From an uncultured Prevotella sp. (GTDB lineage: Bacteria > Bacteroidota > Bacteroidia > Bacteroidales > Bacteroidaceae), in NCBI GenBank assembly GCA_902495455.1, contig CABUXJ010000024.1, forward strand, positions 1 through 40,045: DNA of 40,045 bases, in the 5' to 3' direction. The notes beneath the pieces are model-generated. The model had not been told where the DNA came from and ran no database searches. It saw only the letters and a program-made list of their open reading frames with translations. Positions 29,966 through 39,200 of this stretch are shown piece after piece; within the stretch, counting starts at the first letter, position 1; each line of letters begins with the position of its first letter. A program made the translations under genes and the position numbers.

Positions 29966-30049
29966 GCCGTAAGGGCCTCCCGGGGTCGCAGCGGGGCAAA
30001 AACGCGTCAAAAACCGCATGGGTGTCGGAAGCCGCGGGGCCCTTACGGG
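29966..30049 (+). repeat. degenerate copy of the 107-bp element
   Basis: Starts GCCGTAAGGGCCTCCCGGGG, which equals the reverse complement of the copy C end, and closes with GGCCCTTACGGG at 30049. The 84-base length and the A-rich centre differ from the full copies. It lies 68 bases from copy C in inverted orientation. Confidence 0.65.
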
Positions 30050-30170
30050 TCATGAAATGCTCGGGAAATGCACAAAAACGGGATTTTTTGCGCGTCTCAT
30101 TTTATAAGAAAAATTCAAACTTATGTTTATTAGTTCAGATGCGAAGACGATTCAAACATAAAGATAACAG

Positions 30171-30297
30171 AATTTAAACGCAAAGACCGCAAAGACGCAA
30201 AGTTTTCTGTTCGTGAATTAATACAATTGCAATGAAACTTTGCGTCTTTGCGGCCTCTGCGTTTAATTTGCTTTTGAATTGCGTTTAATTTGCTTTT
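30171..30297. repeat. long CGCAAAGACG-type hairpin with direct repeat
   Basis: Two 35-base arms (30171-30205 and 30235-30269) match at 32 positions and contain CGCAAAGACGCAAAG; the loop is 29 bases. Overlapping the right arm, GCGTTTAATTTGCTTTT occurs twice (30259-30275, 30281-30297). The arms share the word family of the terminator at 13407-13466. Confidence 0.85.
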
Positions 30298-30330
30298 AAA
30301 TCGTCGTTGCAATTTAAAACCGCATATTCC

Positions 30331-30364
30331 AATAAAAACAGGAGGGCGCAGCTGACTACTCCTG
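30331..30364 (-). terminator. probable PUL terminator
   Basis: On the reverse strand CAGGAG (30359-30364) pairs with CTCCTG (30339-30344) and is followed by TTTTTATT, 68 bases after the GH43 stop. The stem is only six pairs. Confidence 0.5.
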
Positions 30365-30431
30365 CACCCACCTGACTAAATCCTGAACACAATCTTATTT
30401 ACCATTCCTTACGTAAGTATTCAATCGGGGT

Positions 30432-31460
30432 TCATTTCGGGATTACAACCGTTTCCCTCCAGGGAATTGTCGGTGTACCGTCCGCCCCCCACTCGATGGG
30501 AAGCCAAACATATCTGGAGTCCTCGAGATCTTTCTTGTTCCACCTGTCAAACATGGCGAGCCAGACATCCTTTGTTCCCTGAACCGGCTGGACGTATGTG
30601 CTCTGTGCATAGAAAGTCTTGTCGGCATCCTTTCCCCGGCACGGGTCGCCGAGAACGGTCCACGGGCCCATGATGGAGTCCGCCACGGCCATCTGTGCCG
30701 AGTTGGGGTCCCAGCCCGAGCAGCCCGAAGTCAGCACATAGTACTTGCCGCCACGCTTGAACACCGCAGGAGCCTCACGGCTCTTTCCGATGAAGTTGCG
30801 GGTAAACCGGCCTGTCGGTTTGAGATAGTCATCGGAAAGCTCGTTTACATACATTGTCGCATTGTTTTCCGATGATGCGAACTGATAGGCCTTTCCGTCG
30901 TCATCCACAAATACGGTCTGGTCACGGCTCATGGCGTTGTTGGGGCGGAAACTTCCAAGATAGGTGAACGGTCCCGTGGGGGAGTCTGCCACGGCGACAC
31001 CGGCCGCCGCCTTGGAATAGTCGGCGCTCTCCACGTGGGCCCACATGACGAATTTTCCGGTCTTCCTGTTATACACCACTTTCGGGCGCTCAAGGACTTT
31101 GGACGCGTGAAGGTCGTGCGACGGGTCCTTGTGGGCCTTAAGGACCAGCCCCTCGAACTTCCAGTTTCTGAGGTCTTTGGACGAATAGCAGCTGACACCG
31201 GTGACATCCGTGCGGTAGCACTCCCATGTCGCCCACTCCGGAAGAATGGTCTTGCCGACCTTATATTCACCGTACATATAATAAGTGCCGTCATGAAAGA
31301 GCATGCCGGCGCCATGAGCGTTGATGGGCTTGCCGTCGGTGTCAAGCCATTTCTCGCCCTGCACGAGTGGAGCGGCTCCGTCCGTGTCGTGACAACACTG
31401 GGCATAAGCAATCTGCATGGTTGCTAAAGCCATGATAAACGTGACAAATTTCCTGACCAT
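30432..31460 (-). CDS. GH43 family glycosidase, probable exo-beta-1,3-galactanase type
   Basis: A 342-residue exported enzyme (signal peptide 1-20, ending IAYA) with a five-bladed beta-propeller. The N-terminal WLDTDGKPINAHGAGMLFHD and GTYYMYGE are typical of the GH43 group that cuts beta-1,3-galactan. D180 (SRDQTVFVDDDG) fits the pKa modulator and E229 (REAPAVF) the acid. Where most GH43 have an Asp base near the N-terminus, none is evident; instead Q286 (FYAQSTYV) sits where subfamily 24 uses a glutamine. The E124-D180-E229-Q286 spacing agrees, from memory, with the fungal exo-beta-1,3-galactanase structure. It starts two bases after the GH16 stop and is the last PUL gene. Alternative: another galactosidase or arabinosidase of GH43. 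Confidence 0.85.
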   Translation of the reverse strand: MVRKFVTFIMALATMQIAYAQCCHDTDGAAPLVQGEKWLDTDGKPINAHGAGMLFHDGTYYMYGEYKVGKTILPEWATWECYRTDVTGVSCYSSKDLRNWKFEGLVLKAHKDPSHDLHASKVLERPKVVYNRKTGKFVMWAHVESADYSKAAAGVAVADSPTGPFTYLGSFRPNNAMSRDQTVFVDDDGKAYQFASSENNATMYVNELSDDYLKPTGRFTRNFIGKSREAPAVFKRGGKYYVLTSGCSGWDPNSAQMAVADSIMGPWTVLGDPCRGKDADKTFYAQSTYVQPVQGTKDVWLAMFDRWNKKDLEDSRYVWLPIEWGADGTPTIPWRETVVIPK

Positions 31461-31462
31461 AG

Positions 31463-33133
31463 TTATCTAATGACTTTTTTTGCGTGGTTACCACTTACTA
31501 CGATATATATGTTACCTTTCGGTTGAAGCTCGTCCGGAGAGTCTGCAACGCGGACGCCCTGAAGATTATATACGGCCGTGCACCTCCCCTTTTCACCATC
31601 AGCCGTCAGCGATGTGACGGCTGACGGTGTCATCAGCTCAAAGTAGTTGCTGCGCACGCCATATCCCGGTTTGTCCGAATAGACATGGCTCCAGGCTACA
31701 TTGCTGTCGGTACCGAAAAACTTTCCCGAACCGAGGTTCTTTATTAAGATGTAGCCTTCGGAACATTCCGTCTTGAAGAGGAAGTCGTTTTCGGAGAGCC
31801 TGTCGGTCTTGTCCGTCACAAGCAGGTCCCACTTTTCGCGATAGACATATTTGCCGTCAGCGGTACGGATGTTCATGCCTTTCGACTTGTCGACACCCGG
31901 AGCTTCGATAAAGGTGAAGTCCTGATGATAGTCGGGACTGCCGTTGTCGGTGATGATGACACACTCCTTCTCCTCAAACCATCCGGAGGAAAGGGTGCAT
32001 CCCGACAGCAGATGACGGAAACGAAACGTTCCTCCGCCGGCGCATGGGTCGGTCATGGACTTCAGATAGCTGTCCATGACCTTCTGGAGCGCGTCAAGAG
32101 CCGCGTCGATGACGTTGTCGTCAGATGTACCGAGAAGAGCCTGCGCGTCGGCAATGGCCTGCTCCAGTGTCCTTGCGGCATCAGCGGGGAACTTGCTGCT
32201 ATCGCGGTTGTCCTCAAGGAGCTTCTGTGCTTTCGATATACGATAGCGCAAGGCGGCATCAGCGCTCTCGGGCACATAGATCCTGACATAGTCGACAAGG
32301 TAGCGGGCCGGAAACTCCGTGTTGGTGAGCGAGCCGCCGTTATCTCCGCCGAGAGCGAGGTTGAGCCATACTCCGAATTTGTTGTTCGGGTCACGGTAGG
32401 GATTGTAGCCGTCGACGTTGTACCACGGCTGTCCCGGATTAGCGTTGACCGTACGGTCGAGGTCCGTCTCGTTGATCAGGCGGTCGTCCAGATACACACG
32501 GAGACTGTTGTGGTCCCATTCCGTGCGCCAGACATGGAACTTGTCGGCGAAATCTCCCTCAAACTCATTCATCTTGGGAGCCATGCTCGACCATGTCGCC
32601 TGCCAGCGCGTGTTTGAACCCCACGCGAGGTTGGCGTGAATGGCGTTGCCATAGTATTCCATGATGTCAAGCTCACCGTTGTAAGGCCACTCATAGCTGT
32701 CGCCACAGCCCCAGATGGCCGGCCAGTAGCCGGTGCCGACAGGGATTTTGGCCCTGACCTCATAGACACCGTAATGATAGCGGTAGGGGTCCTTGAGAAT
32801 GATGGAGGCTGAGGAATACTCGCCGTACTTGTCCTTCTTGTTCCAGTCGCTTGCATAACGCTGGTAGTCGGGGTTCAGGACTTTCTCCTTGCGTGCCTCT
32901 ATCACAAGACAGCCGTCGGCAATGGTGGCGTTGTCGGTCGTGTAGACCTGATTCTCGTGGTTACGCCGCATGCCGGTCTCAAACTGCCATCTGTCAGGGT
33001 CCGGCGCCGTCCCGCTTTCAAACTCCTCGGCGAAGTCGAGCCTGTAGCCGGGATATTTGTCCTTGACGTCATCCGCGGCCAGACAAGCGGACACTACGGC
33101 GCATAAAAGTGTGGTTATGATCTGTTTTTTCAT
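31463..33133 (-). CDS. GH16 endo-beta-glycanase with C-terminal accessory domains
   Basis: A 556-residue secreted endo-hydrolase. Signal peptide 1-19. The GH16 jelly-roll catalytic domain (about 25-270) has the active site GELDIMEYYG: nucleophile E154, D156 and acid/base E159. It resembles the laminarinase-like subfamily that includes beta-1,3-glucanases and beta-1,3-galactanases. A helical linker (about 275-345) leads to a beta-trefoil-like region (about 355-500) that may bind sugar. The end (VYNLQGVRVADSPDELQPKG and a KKVIR tail) is a C-terminal sorting-like tail shared with two other proteins in the window. Pairing with a GH43 of beta-1,3-galactanase type favours arabinogalactan as substrate; laminarin or mixed-linkage glucan remains possible. 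Confidence 0.9.
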   Translation of the reverse strand: MKKQIITTLLCAVVSACLAADDVKDKYPGYRLDFAEEFESGTAPDPDRWQFETGMRRNHENQVYTTDNATIADGCLVIEARKEKVLNPDYQRYASDWNKKDKYGEYSSASIILKDPYRYHYGVYEVRAKIPVGTGYWPAIWGCGDSYEWPYNGELDIMEYYGNAIHANLAWGSNTRWQATWSSMAPKMNEFEGDFADKFHVWRTEWDHNSLRVYLDDRLINETDLDRTVNANPGQPWYNVDGYNPYRDPNNKFGVWLNLALGGDNGGSLTNTEFPARYLVDYVRIYVPESADAALRYRISKAQKLLEDNRDSSKFPADAARTLEQAIADAQALLGTSDDNVIDAALDALQKVMDSYLKSMTDPCAGGGTFRFRHLLSGCTLSSGWFEEKECVIITDNGSPDYHQDFTFIEAPGVDKSKGMNIRTADGKYVYREKWDLLVTDKTDRLSENDFLFKTECSEGYILIKNLGSGKFFGTDSNVAWSHVYSDKPGYGVRSNYFELMTPSAVTSLTADGEKGRCTAVYNLQGVRVADSPDELQPKGNIYIVVSGNHAKKVIR

Positions 33134-33145
33134 TATGACTTATGT

Positions 33146-33191
33146 GAAAAAGCCCCGGAGCCACACCGTCACGGATGTGGCCTCGGGGCTT
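33146..33191 (-). terminator. intra-operon terminator/attenuator before GH16
   Basis: On the reverse strand AAGCCCCG (33184-33191 side) pairs with CGGGGCTT (33150-33157), with a second stem GCCACA/TGTGGC inside, followed by a T-run. It lies seven bases past the 281-residue gene and 13 before the GH16 start, so it should lower expression of the enzymes relative to SusC/D. Confidence 0.75.
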
Positions 33192-33198
33192 GATTGGT

Positions 33199-34044
33199 TC
33201 AGCGGATAATCTTGTGTGCACCGTCAGTCGTCTTGACGATGAAGATGCCTTTTGCCGCGCCGAGATTTTCCTCGGAATCGGCAACGCGGATGCCGTTGAA
33301 ATTGTAGACACCGCAAGCCTTTGCGTCAGATGCAGCGGATATGCCGGCAATGGAGGTAGCCTTGTTCGCCATGTACTGCGCATAGTCCTCCGGAGTCATG
33401 ATGGCAATGTCATCGATGTCCATCCAGAAACCTTCGGAGTGGTTTCCATCCCATTTCGTATTGTTGTGGGTGATGCGCAGACGGACATTGCCGCTGGCGG
33501 GAGCCTTGAACTGCTTCTCGTAAGGACACCAGTAGTCAGCCTCGGCAAGAGCACCGTCCTTGTCGTCGATGAGGTTTGACGCACCGTATTCCTCCTTATT
33601 GTCGTTCAGAGGCATCAGTTCGATGCGGAAGTAAGGGTCATCCCAATCAACGGTAGTACCTCTGGAAAGGGCGATGATGGCGCCAAGCGTGTATGTCGTA
33701 CCGGGAGTGAGTCCGGAGACAATCTGCTCGATGCCGCCGGCCTGCCATCCGTTGTCATCGAAACGGTAGAGATGGAGACACTGCTTGTTGCCCTGTCCCT
33801 CGAAGACATATTCATCGTCGGCTTCCGGCTCTACGAGCATGGCCAGGACACACCAGTCGTCAAGACCGTTGATGGTCCAGTCTGGAAGAGCCTTGAGGTT
33901 GTGCTTTGTGTCATCCCAGTCCCAAGGCGTATTCTGTTCGACACCTTCTGTCTTCTCGAAATCACCGTTGGCGACGAAATTTGTCTGTGCGCACATGGTA
34001 ATGGCGCTTGCAGCTACTGCTGCGGTAAGTAAGATTCTTTTCAT
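33199..34044 (-). CDS. secreted carbohydrate-binding-like protein of PUL (possible surface glycan-binding protein)
   Basis: A 281-residue exported protein (signal peptide 1-19, ending TMCAQ) placed after SusD, where Bacteroidales PULs encode surface glycan-binding proteins. One beta-sandwich domain (about 22-215) of CBM4/22-like type is suggested by the start NFVANGDFEKTEG and by GIEQIVSGLTPGTTYTLGA, VRLRITHNN and FWMDIDDIAIM. The tail (VYNFNGIRVADSEENLGAAK, ending HKIIR) closely matches that of the GH16 enzyme. There is no lipobox, unlike classic SusE/SusF, so surface placement would depend on that tail. No catalytic motif is seen. Binding of the PUL substrate is inferred from fold pattern and position. 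Confidence 0.7.
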   Translation of the reverse strand: MKRILLTAAVAASAITMCAQTNFVANGDFEKTEGVEQNTPWDWDDTKHNLKALPDWTINGLDDWCVLAMLVEPEADDEYVFEGQGNKQCLHLYRFDDNGWQAGGIEQIVSGLTPGTTYTLGAIIALSRGTTVDWDDPYFRIELMPLNDNKEEYGASNLIDDKDGALAEADYWCPYEKQFKAPASGNVRLRITHNNTKWDGNHSEGFWMDIDDIAIMTPEDYAQYMANKATSIAGISAASDAKACGVYNFNGIRVADSEENLGAAKGIFIVKTTDGAHKIIR

Positions 34045-34085
34045 GATTAATTGTTGTTTAAAAAGTTGTTGTTTATGAGGTTTAC

Positions 34086-34111
34086 TCCGGCAGCACCGTG
34101 GTGCTGCCGGA
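34086..34111. repeat. intercistronic hairpin after SusD gene
   Basis: TCCGGCAGCAC (34086-34096) and GTGCTGCCGGA (34101-34111) form a perfect 11-bp stem with a four-base loop, 30 bases past the susD stop. On the operon strand there is no following T-run, so it more likely stabilises the upstream susCD mRNA or marks a processing site. A T-run follows on the forward strand. Confidence 0.8.
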
Positions 34112-34140
34112 ATGGTTTTTCTGTTGTTGTATTATATTTC

Positions 34141-36198
34141 CTATTGCTGTGCTGCAGTACCACTGACAGTCTGCCAGTAAGGGTTTTGATAGATCGGTGA
34201 AGTCTCGACATCCACACCGTCAGCTGAGGAAATCAGGAAGTGGTCAACCGCTATCGGCGACAGATAGTGTGCAATATGCCAGGTCATGCCGGAGTTGTAA
34301 TACTGGTTTTCATTGGTAATCCGCCAGAGGGACAGGTATTGGGCATCTCCGTTGAGGCCGCCCTCTATGTCCGAAGGAGACGAGACGTTGTTGGCTGATT
34401 GCTTCGGCTGGTCATACTTCAGACGGTTCTTCGGGTAGGACTTCAGCATCGGACCGAATATCTTTGCTCCATGAAGGAAGAACTTTCCACCTTTCAGCTG
34501 GTCGAGGGAACGCCAGCGGTAGAGGTCGTCGAGACGGAATCCTTCACTCATTAGCTCGCAGCGACGCTCGCGGCGGATGTTGTAAAGCACTTTCGACTCT
34601 ATCCTCTTTCCTGCGGAATAGAGCGCAAAGTCATGCGTGTAATATTCCTCCTTGTCAAGATCGGTTGCCGCAATGGTCTTCTGTATGTCTGTGTCGACGC
34701 CGGCTCTGGTCCTCAGCGCCTGCCAATACTTCCATGCGTCGGGATTAAGACCGTCGCCATATTTTTCCCAGGCTGCTTCTATATATATAAGGTATGCTTC
34801 TGCAGCACGGAACACCACCGATGCCGTCTCGTCCGTGCCGGTGGAAGTGTATTTGGTTTCCTTCGTCATGCACTTCCCTTTCTTGTAGCCGGTGGAGGTG
34901 GCATACTTGAATGAGCCGCCCCTGACATCGGGAACGTCGTGCTTTGTTCCTAATCCCATTACGTCTGTCGCGTCAGCATAAGGATAGTCGCCGGGCGCCT
35001 TCATGAATAGCTTCCATCGCCAGTCCCGGTTCTTCTTCGTGTCGGCAACGAAATCATCGCCGGCATATCCCGAGTTCGGCGCATAGATAGGCAATCCGTT
35101 GTCCATGAGGAACGCATTGGCAAATTCCTGAGTGTAGCCACGGGCCTGTCCGGCGCGCATATACTGGTTGAGGGAGTGGGCTCCGGCCTTGACACGGTCT
35201 GCGGCACGGTACATAAGCACCTCGTCATAGTCGGAGACATCCACCGAAGCGAACATGTCGTAGTAGGGATTGCTGCCGACGGAGTTGGTCACGCCAATCT
35301 CCTGCTTGTTGTTGGCCGTCAGGTCCGGATGGTTGTCGGCAACCTCCTTTGAAGCGGCCAAAGCCTGTTCGAGGAAATATGCCACCTCAGCCGCATTGTC
35401 GTAGCGGAACGCTGCGTTATAATCTTTCTTCGCGCCCGGCCAGCCGGCTGAGGCATCAGGGACGAACGGTGTCCCGGCAAAATATTTCTCCCATGTCGCC
35501 TCATATAAAGCGACCCTTGCCTTCAGAAGAAGTGCCACATCTCTCGTGATACGGGCTCTCCCGCCTATGCCCTCACCGTCGGAGAGAAGAGTCGCTGCCG
35601 AATCAAGGTCGGCAATGATGAAACGTGCTACCACGTTGCGGGGACTGCGGCGTGAGGCCATGATCAGGTCCTCACGGACATCAGGCAGGGATGATGTAAT
35701 GATGGGGAAGTCTCCAAGTTTGCGCAATCTGAAGAAATATTCCTGCGCACGGAGGAAATAGGCCTCACCGAAGTAGTGCTTTGCCGAGGTTTCGTTGCCT
35801 TCAATCCCGTTGCTCTCAATTTTAGGACGGACAGCGCGGATAAACCAGTTGAGGGAGTTGATGCGGTCAAAGTTCCAAAGTCCGCCGCTTTGGCTCACTT
35901 TATAGTCCTGACCTTCATAATAGATGCTGCTGATAGCGCCCTCATTGTCAGTCGGGCCGTCATCATGGATGAACGAAGTGTAGTCGGCATGCGAGGGAAA
36001 CTGGCCTCCGACCCCGTTGGCATCCCATGTGGAGTAGTTGCAATAATAGTTCAGGGTGTAGTATCCGAGCTGGTCTGCGGTTGTGAAATACATCTCCGGC
36101 GAAACGCTTGACGGCGGCGTTACATCGAGATAGTCGTTGCAGGAAGATAATGCCATCGCTGCCACGAACGTCATTGTTATATGCTTAAGGAATTTCAT
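34141..36198 (-). CDS. SusD/RagB family outer-membrane glycan-binding lipoprotein
   Basis: A 685-residue lipoprotein that caps the SusC channel and delivers oligosaccharides. The lipobox ALSSC places the lipid-modified Cys at residue 20, followed by NDYLDVTPPS, the standard SusD start. TPR-like helices in the first half (for example AYFLRAQEYFFRLRKLGDFPI) and the C-terminal FRLDDLYRWRSLDQLKG block with NPYWQ near the end are typical. It is longer than most SusD proteins (about 500-600), with extra loops in the middle. It follows SusC by 21 bases in the same operon. Confidence 0.95.
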   Translation of the reverse strand: MKFLKHITMTFVAAMALSSCNDYLDVTPPSSVSPEMYFTTADQLGYYTLNYYCNYSTWDANGVGGQFPSHADYTSFIHDDGPTDNEGAISSIYYEGQDYKVSQSGGLWNFDRINSLNWFIRAVRPKIESNGIEGNETSAKHYFGEAYFLRAQEYFFRLRKLGDFPIITSSLPDVREDLIMASRRSPRNVVARFIIADLDSAATLLSDGEGIGGRARITRDVALLLKARVALYEATWEKYFAGTPFVPDASAGWPGAKKDYNAAFRYDNAAEVAYFLEQALAASKEVADNHPDLTANNKQEIGVTNSVGSNPYYDMFASVDVSDYDEVLMYRAADRVKAGAHSLNQYMRAGQARGYTQEFANAFLMDNGLPIYAPNSGYAGDDFVADTKKNRDWRWKLFMKAPGDYPYADATDVMGLGTKHDVPDVRGGSFKYATSTGYKKGKCMTKETKYTSTGTDETASVVFRAAEAYLIYIEAAWEKYGDGLNPDAWKYWQALRTRAGVDTDIQKTIAATDLDKEEYYTHDFALYSAGKRIESKVLYNIRRERRCELMSEGFRLDDLYRWRSLDQLKGGKFFLHGAKIFGPMLKSYPKNRLKYDQPKQSANNVSSPSDIEGGLNGDAQYLSLWRITNENQYYNSGMTWHIAHYLSPIAVDHFLISSADGVDVETSPIYQNPYWQTVSGTAAQQ

Positions 36199-36219
36199 TA
36201 CTTATGCTTTTAAAGGAAT

Positions 36220-39200
36220 TTATAATGTGACGGAAAGGCCGAAGGAGAACGTGCGGGATAGCGGATATGTTCCTCCGGACTTCATCTTTGAGACCTCAAG
36301 GCTCTCAGGATCGATGACCTTGCTCATATTGGTCCATGTATGAAGATTCTCGGCCGAGAAGAATATTCTGAGATTCTGTATGAAGAACCTCTTTGTGAGC
36401 GATTCGGGGAACGTGTATCCTATCTGAAGGTTCTTCAGACGGAGATAAGAGGCGTCCTGAAGGTAGCGTGTCTGGACCTCACGGTTCTTGTTCGTGAAGT
36501 AAAGAGGCCTTGCGTAATAGGCGTCATAATTCTCTCCGAGCAGACTCGTGTCATCACGCCAATAGTCAAGATGCTCATCGAAGAACAGTGATTCCCATCT
36601 TCCTCCGACGGTTGCGCCCCAGAATGCCGCACCTTTCTCACCGGCACCCTGACCTCCGTAGGGACTGAAATAATAGTCGCGCTTGCACACGCCCTGGAAG
36701 AAAGCGGAGATGTCGATGCCTTTCCAACGGGCATACAGATTTATACCTATTCTATATCTTGGTGACGAGTTGCCGATGACCCGCAAGTCGCCTTTCTCAT
36801 ATATTGTGCTTTGCTTGTGGATTTTTCCGTCGCCGTCGGTGTCGACATACATTATGTCACCGGCTTGCCACTGGCCTCCATTTATCTCACTTTGGTCGAC
36901 ACCGGCAAGATGGGCGTCCATCTCCTCCTGGGTCCTGGCTATGCCTTTTGTCTCAAGACCCCATATCTCACCGGTGTAGCGTCCGGCGATATATTTTCCA
37001 AGATTGCCCTCACGGTTGGGATAGTCCGTGATTTTGGTCCTGTCGTCTGAAAGGTTGAACCGGACGTCGTAGCTGAAGTCTCCGATGTTCTGACGCCAGC
37101 CCAACGAGAGCTCCCATCCGGAAGTGCGCATGGACAACAGATTCTGTGCCGGCGGAGTCGTTCCAAGTGTCGCAGGAAGAGACTCTCCCGGACCTATCAT
37201 ATCTTTATTGTCGCGCCAAAAATAATCGAAAGATGCTGTCAAACGGTTGTTGAACGCCTTTATGTCAATACCGATATTTGTGTTGCGGATTTTCTCCCAT
37301 GTAAGTGATGTGGAAATAAGTCCCGGTGTCCATGCAGTGTTGGATTGTTCCCCGTTGACGAGCCATGAACTTGACGAAGAGCCAAGTCCCATCACGCGGT
37401 ATGTCGGATACCAGTTGGTCGTGTTCTGGTTTGCCAGCTGGCCGTATGAAGCTCGTATCTTGAGAAGATCGACATATTCTTTTGCCGGCTCAAAGAATTT
37501 CTCCTCGGCGATGTTCCATCCGGCTGAAACAGACGGAGACCACACCCAACGGCTGTCGCTGCGGAAGCGGGACGTTCCGTCATAACGGAGGTTGATCTCG
37601 ACAAGATAACGGTTCTTATAGTCATAGTTGATGCGTCCGAAGAAACCTGCCGTGCGCCATAGCTGATAACGGCCTCCTATGGAATAGTCATCCTTGCTGT
37701 TTGTAAGGTCAAGCACCGGCAGAAGCGTTGTCGTAACGTCATTACGGCTCGCGCTTACAAAACGGTCCTTGAAGCTCTCAATCTGTGTACCGAGCAGGAA
37801 AGTGAAGTTGTGCTTGTCCTTGATGGATAAGGTGTAGTTTGTGAAGATGTTGGCATTGAGATATGTGGACCGGTAGGCATATTCACTTACGTAGGAAGTG
37901 GTACGTGAATAATAGGTCGGGATGTGTGTCTTCTCCGGATCCACCGCATCGTGTGCGTATATGGGGAAGGCATCTTCGTGCGTCCAGTTGTCGTTTATAC
38001 GTACATTGAACTCGCCGATGATGTTCCAGTTCTTGACCGGTGTGATTGTCACCTGCAACTGATTTGTGAAGACGTCGTTCTGTTCCTTGTGGCGTCCTCC
38101 GTTTTCAAGGGCATCAATATAGTTGAAGTCAGATGCAAGGAAACCGTTAGGGTCATATTTCGGCGCAATGGAAATGGCGCGCCGCATCAGGTTGTCATAG
38201 AAACCGCCGCTCATCGTTGTAGCACGGTCGTAATCCGTCCGGTTCCAGCGTGAGGTGAAGCCGATTTTCAGCCATTTATAAAGCTGGGCATTCATCTTTC
38301 CCATGAGGGATGCCCTCTGGAAATCATCCTCTCCATAGCGCATGAAGCCACCCATATCCAGAATGTTGCCGGAGACATAGTAGCTGATATTGTCATTGCC
38401 GCCGGTCAAGGATAAGTTATGTTCCTGAGAGAAGGCTGTCTTCTTGTAATACTCGTCCATCCAGTCGGTATTGGCATAGACTCCCATCAGCTCGCTTTCA
38501 CCCCAGATGGAATGACCGTCCTCCCAATGATGGCTGTCGGCAACGACATCGCTTTCTCCCGTATAATACTGACGCACTTTCTCGACATACTCTTCATCAA
38601 AGGTAAATGAGCCGGGATTTGTGTAGCGTTGCACATCATTAAGATAGTTGACAAGATGCCACGAATCCATCTGATTGGCAATCTTAAGAGGCTGGCTGAA
38701 CCGGAAACTGTTGTTATATCGTATCTGAGGCTTACCCTTTGAACCTGTCTTTGTTGTGACCAGTATGACGCCGAATGGCGCACGCGCACCATAAATAGAT
38801 GAGGAAGCCGCATCCTTCAGTACAGAGATATTCTCAATGTCCTGTGGGTTTAATGTATTGAGGTCACCTTCCATGCCGTCTATGAGAATAAGTGGGCTGC
38901 CGCTTGAGCCTTCTCCTATGGTCGCAATGCCTCGGATGTTTATGCTCTTGCTTGCATTGAGCTCACCACCGGAACTGGAATTTGAGATGTTAAGACCCGG
39001 TATGATTCCTTGAAGGGCGGTGACAGCATCGGAAACCGGACGTTCAGCGATTTCTTTTCCCGAAGCAGTGCCGACTGACCCCGTAAGATTTACCTTCTTC
39101 TGTGTCGCAAAACCGACAACCACAAGCTCGTTCAGGTTTTTGGAATCGTCCTTCAAATGGATTTTCATCGGTATCTCTGTCGCACTTACCTCTTGGGTCA

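Larger units (their letters stand above)
29465..30431. other. 0.97-kb non-coding region between guaB and the PUL
   Basis: No gene is supported. It holds the guaB promoter, a CCCCTTGGGGAGGG word, the 107-bp repeat copy C, a shorter degenerate copy, a long CGCAAAGACG-type hairpin with a 17-base direct repeat, and the probable PUL terminator. Confidence 0.7.

Noticed and set aside
34086..34120. Forward-strand terminator after susD
   Set aside because: The hairpin has a T-run on the forward strand, but no forward gene precedes it; listed instead as an intercistronic hairpin of the reverse operon.
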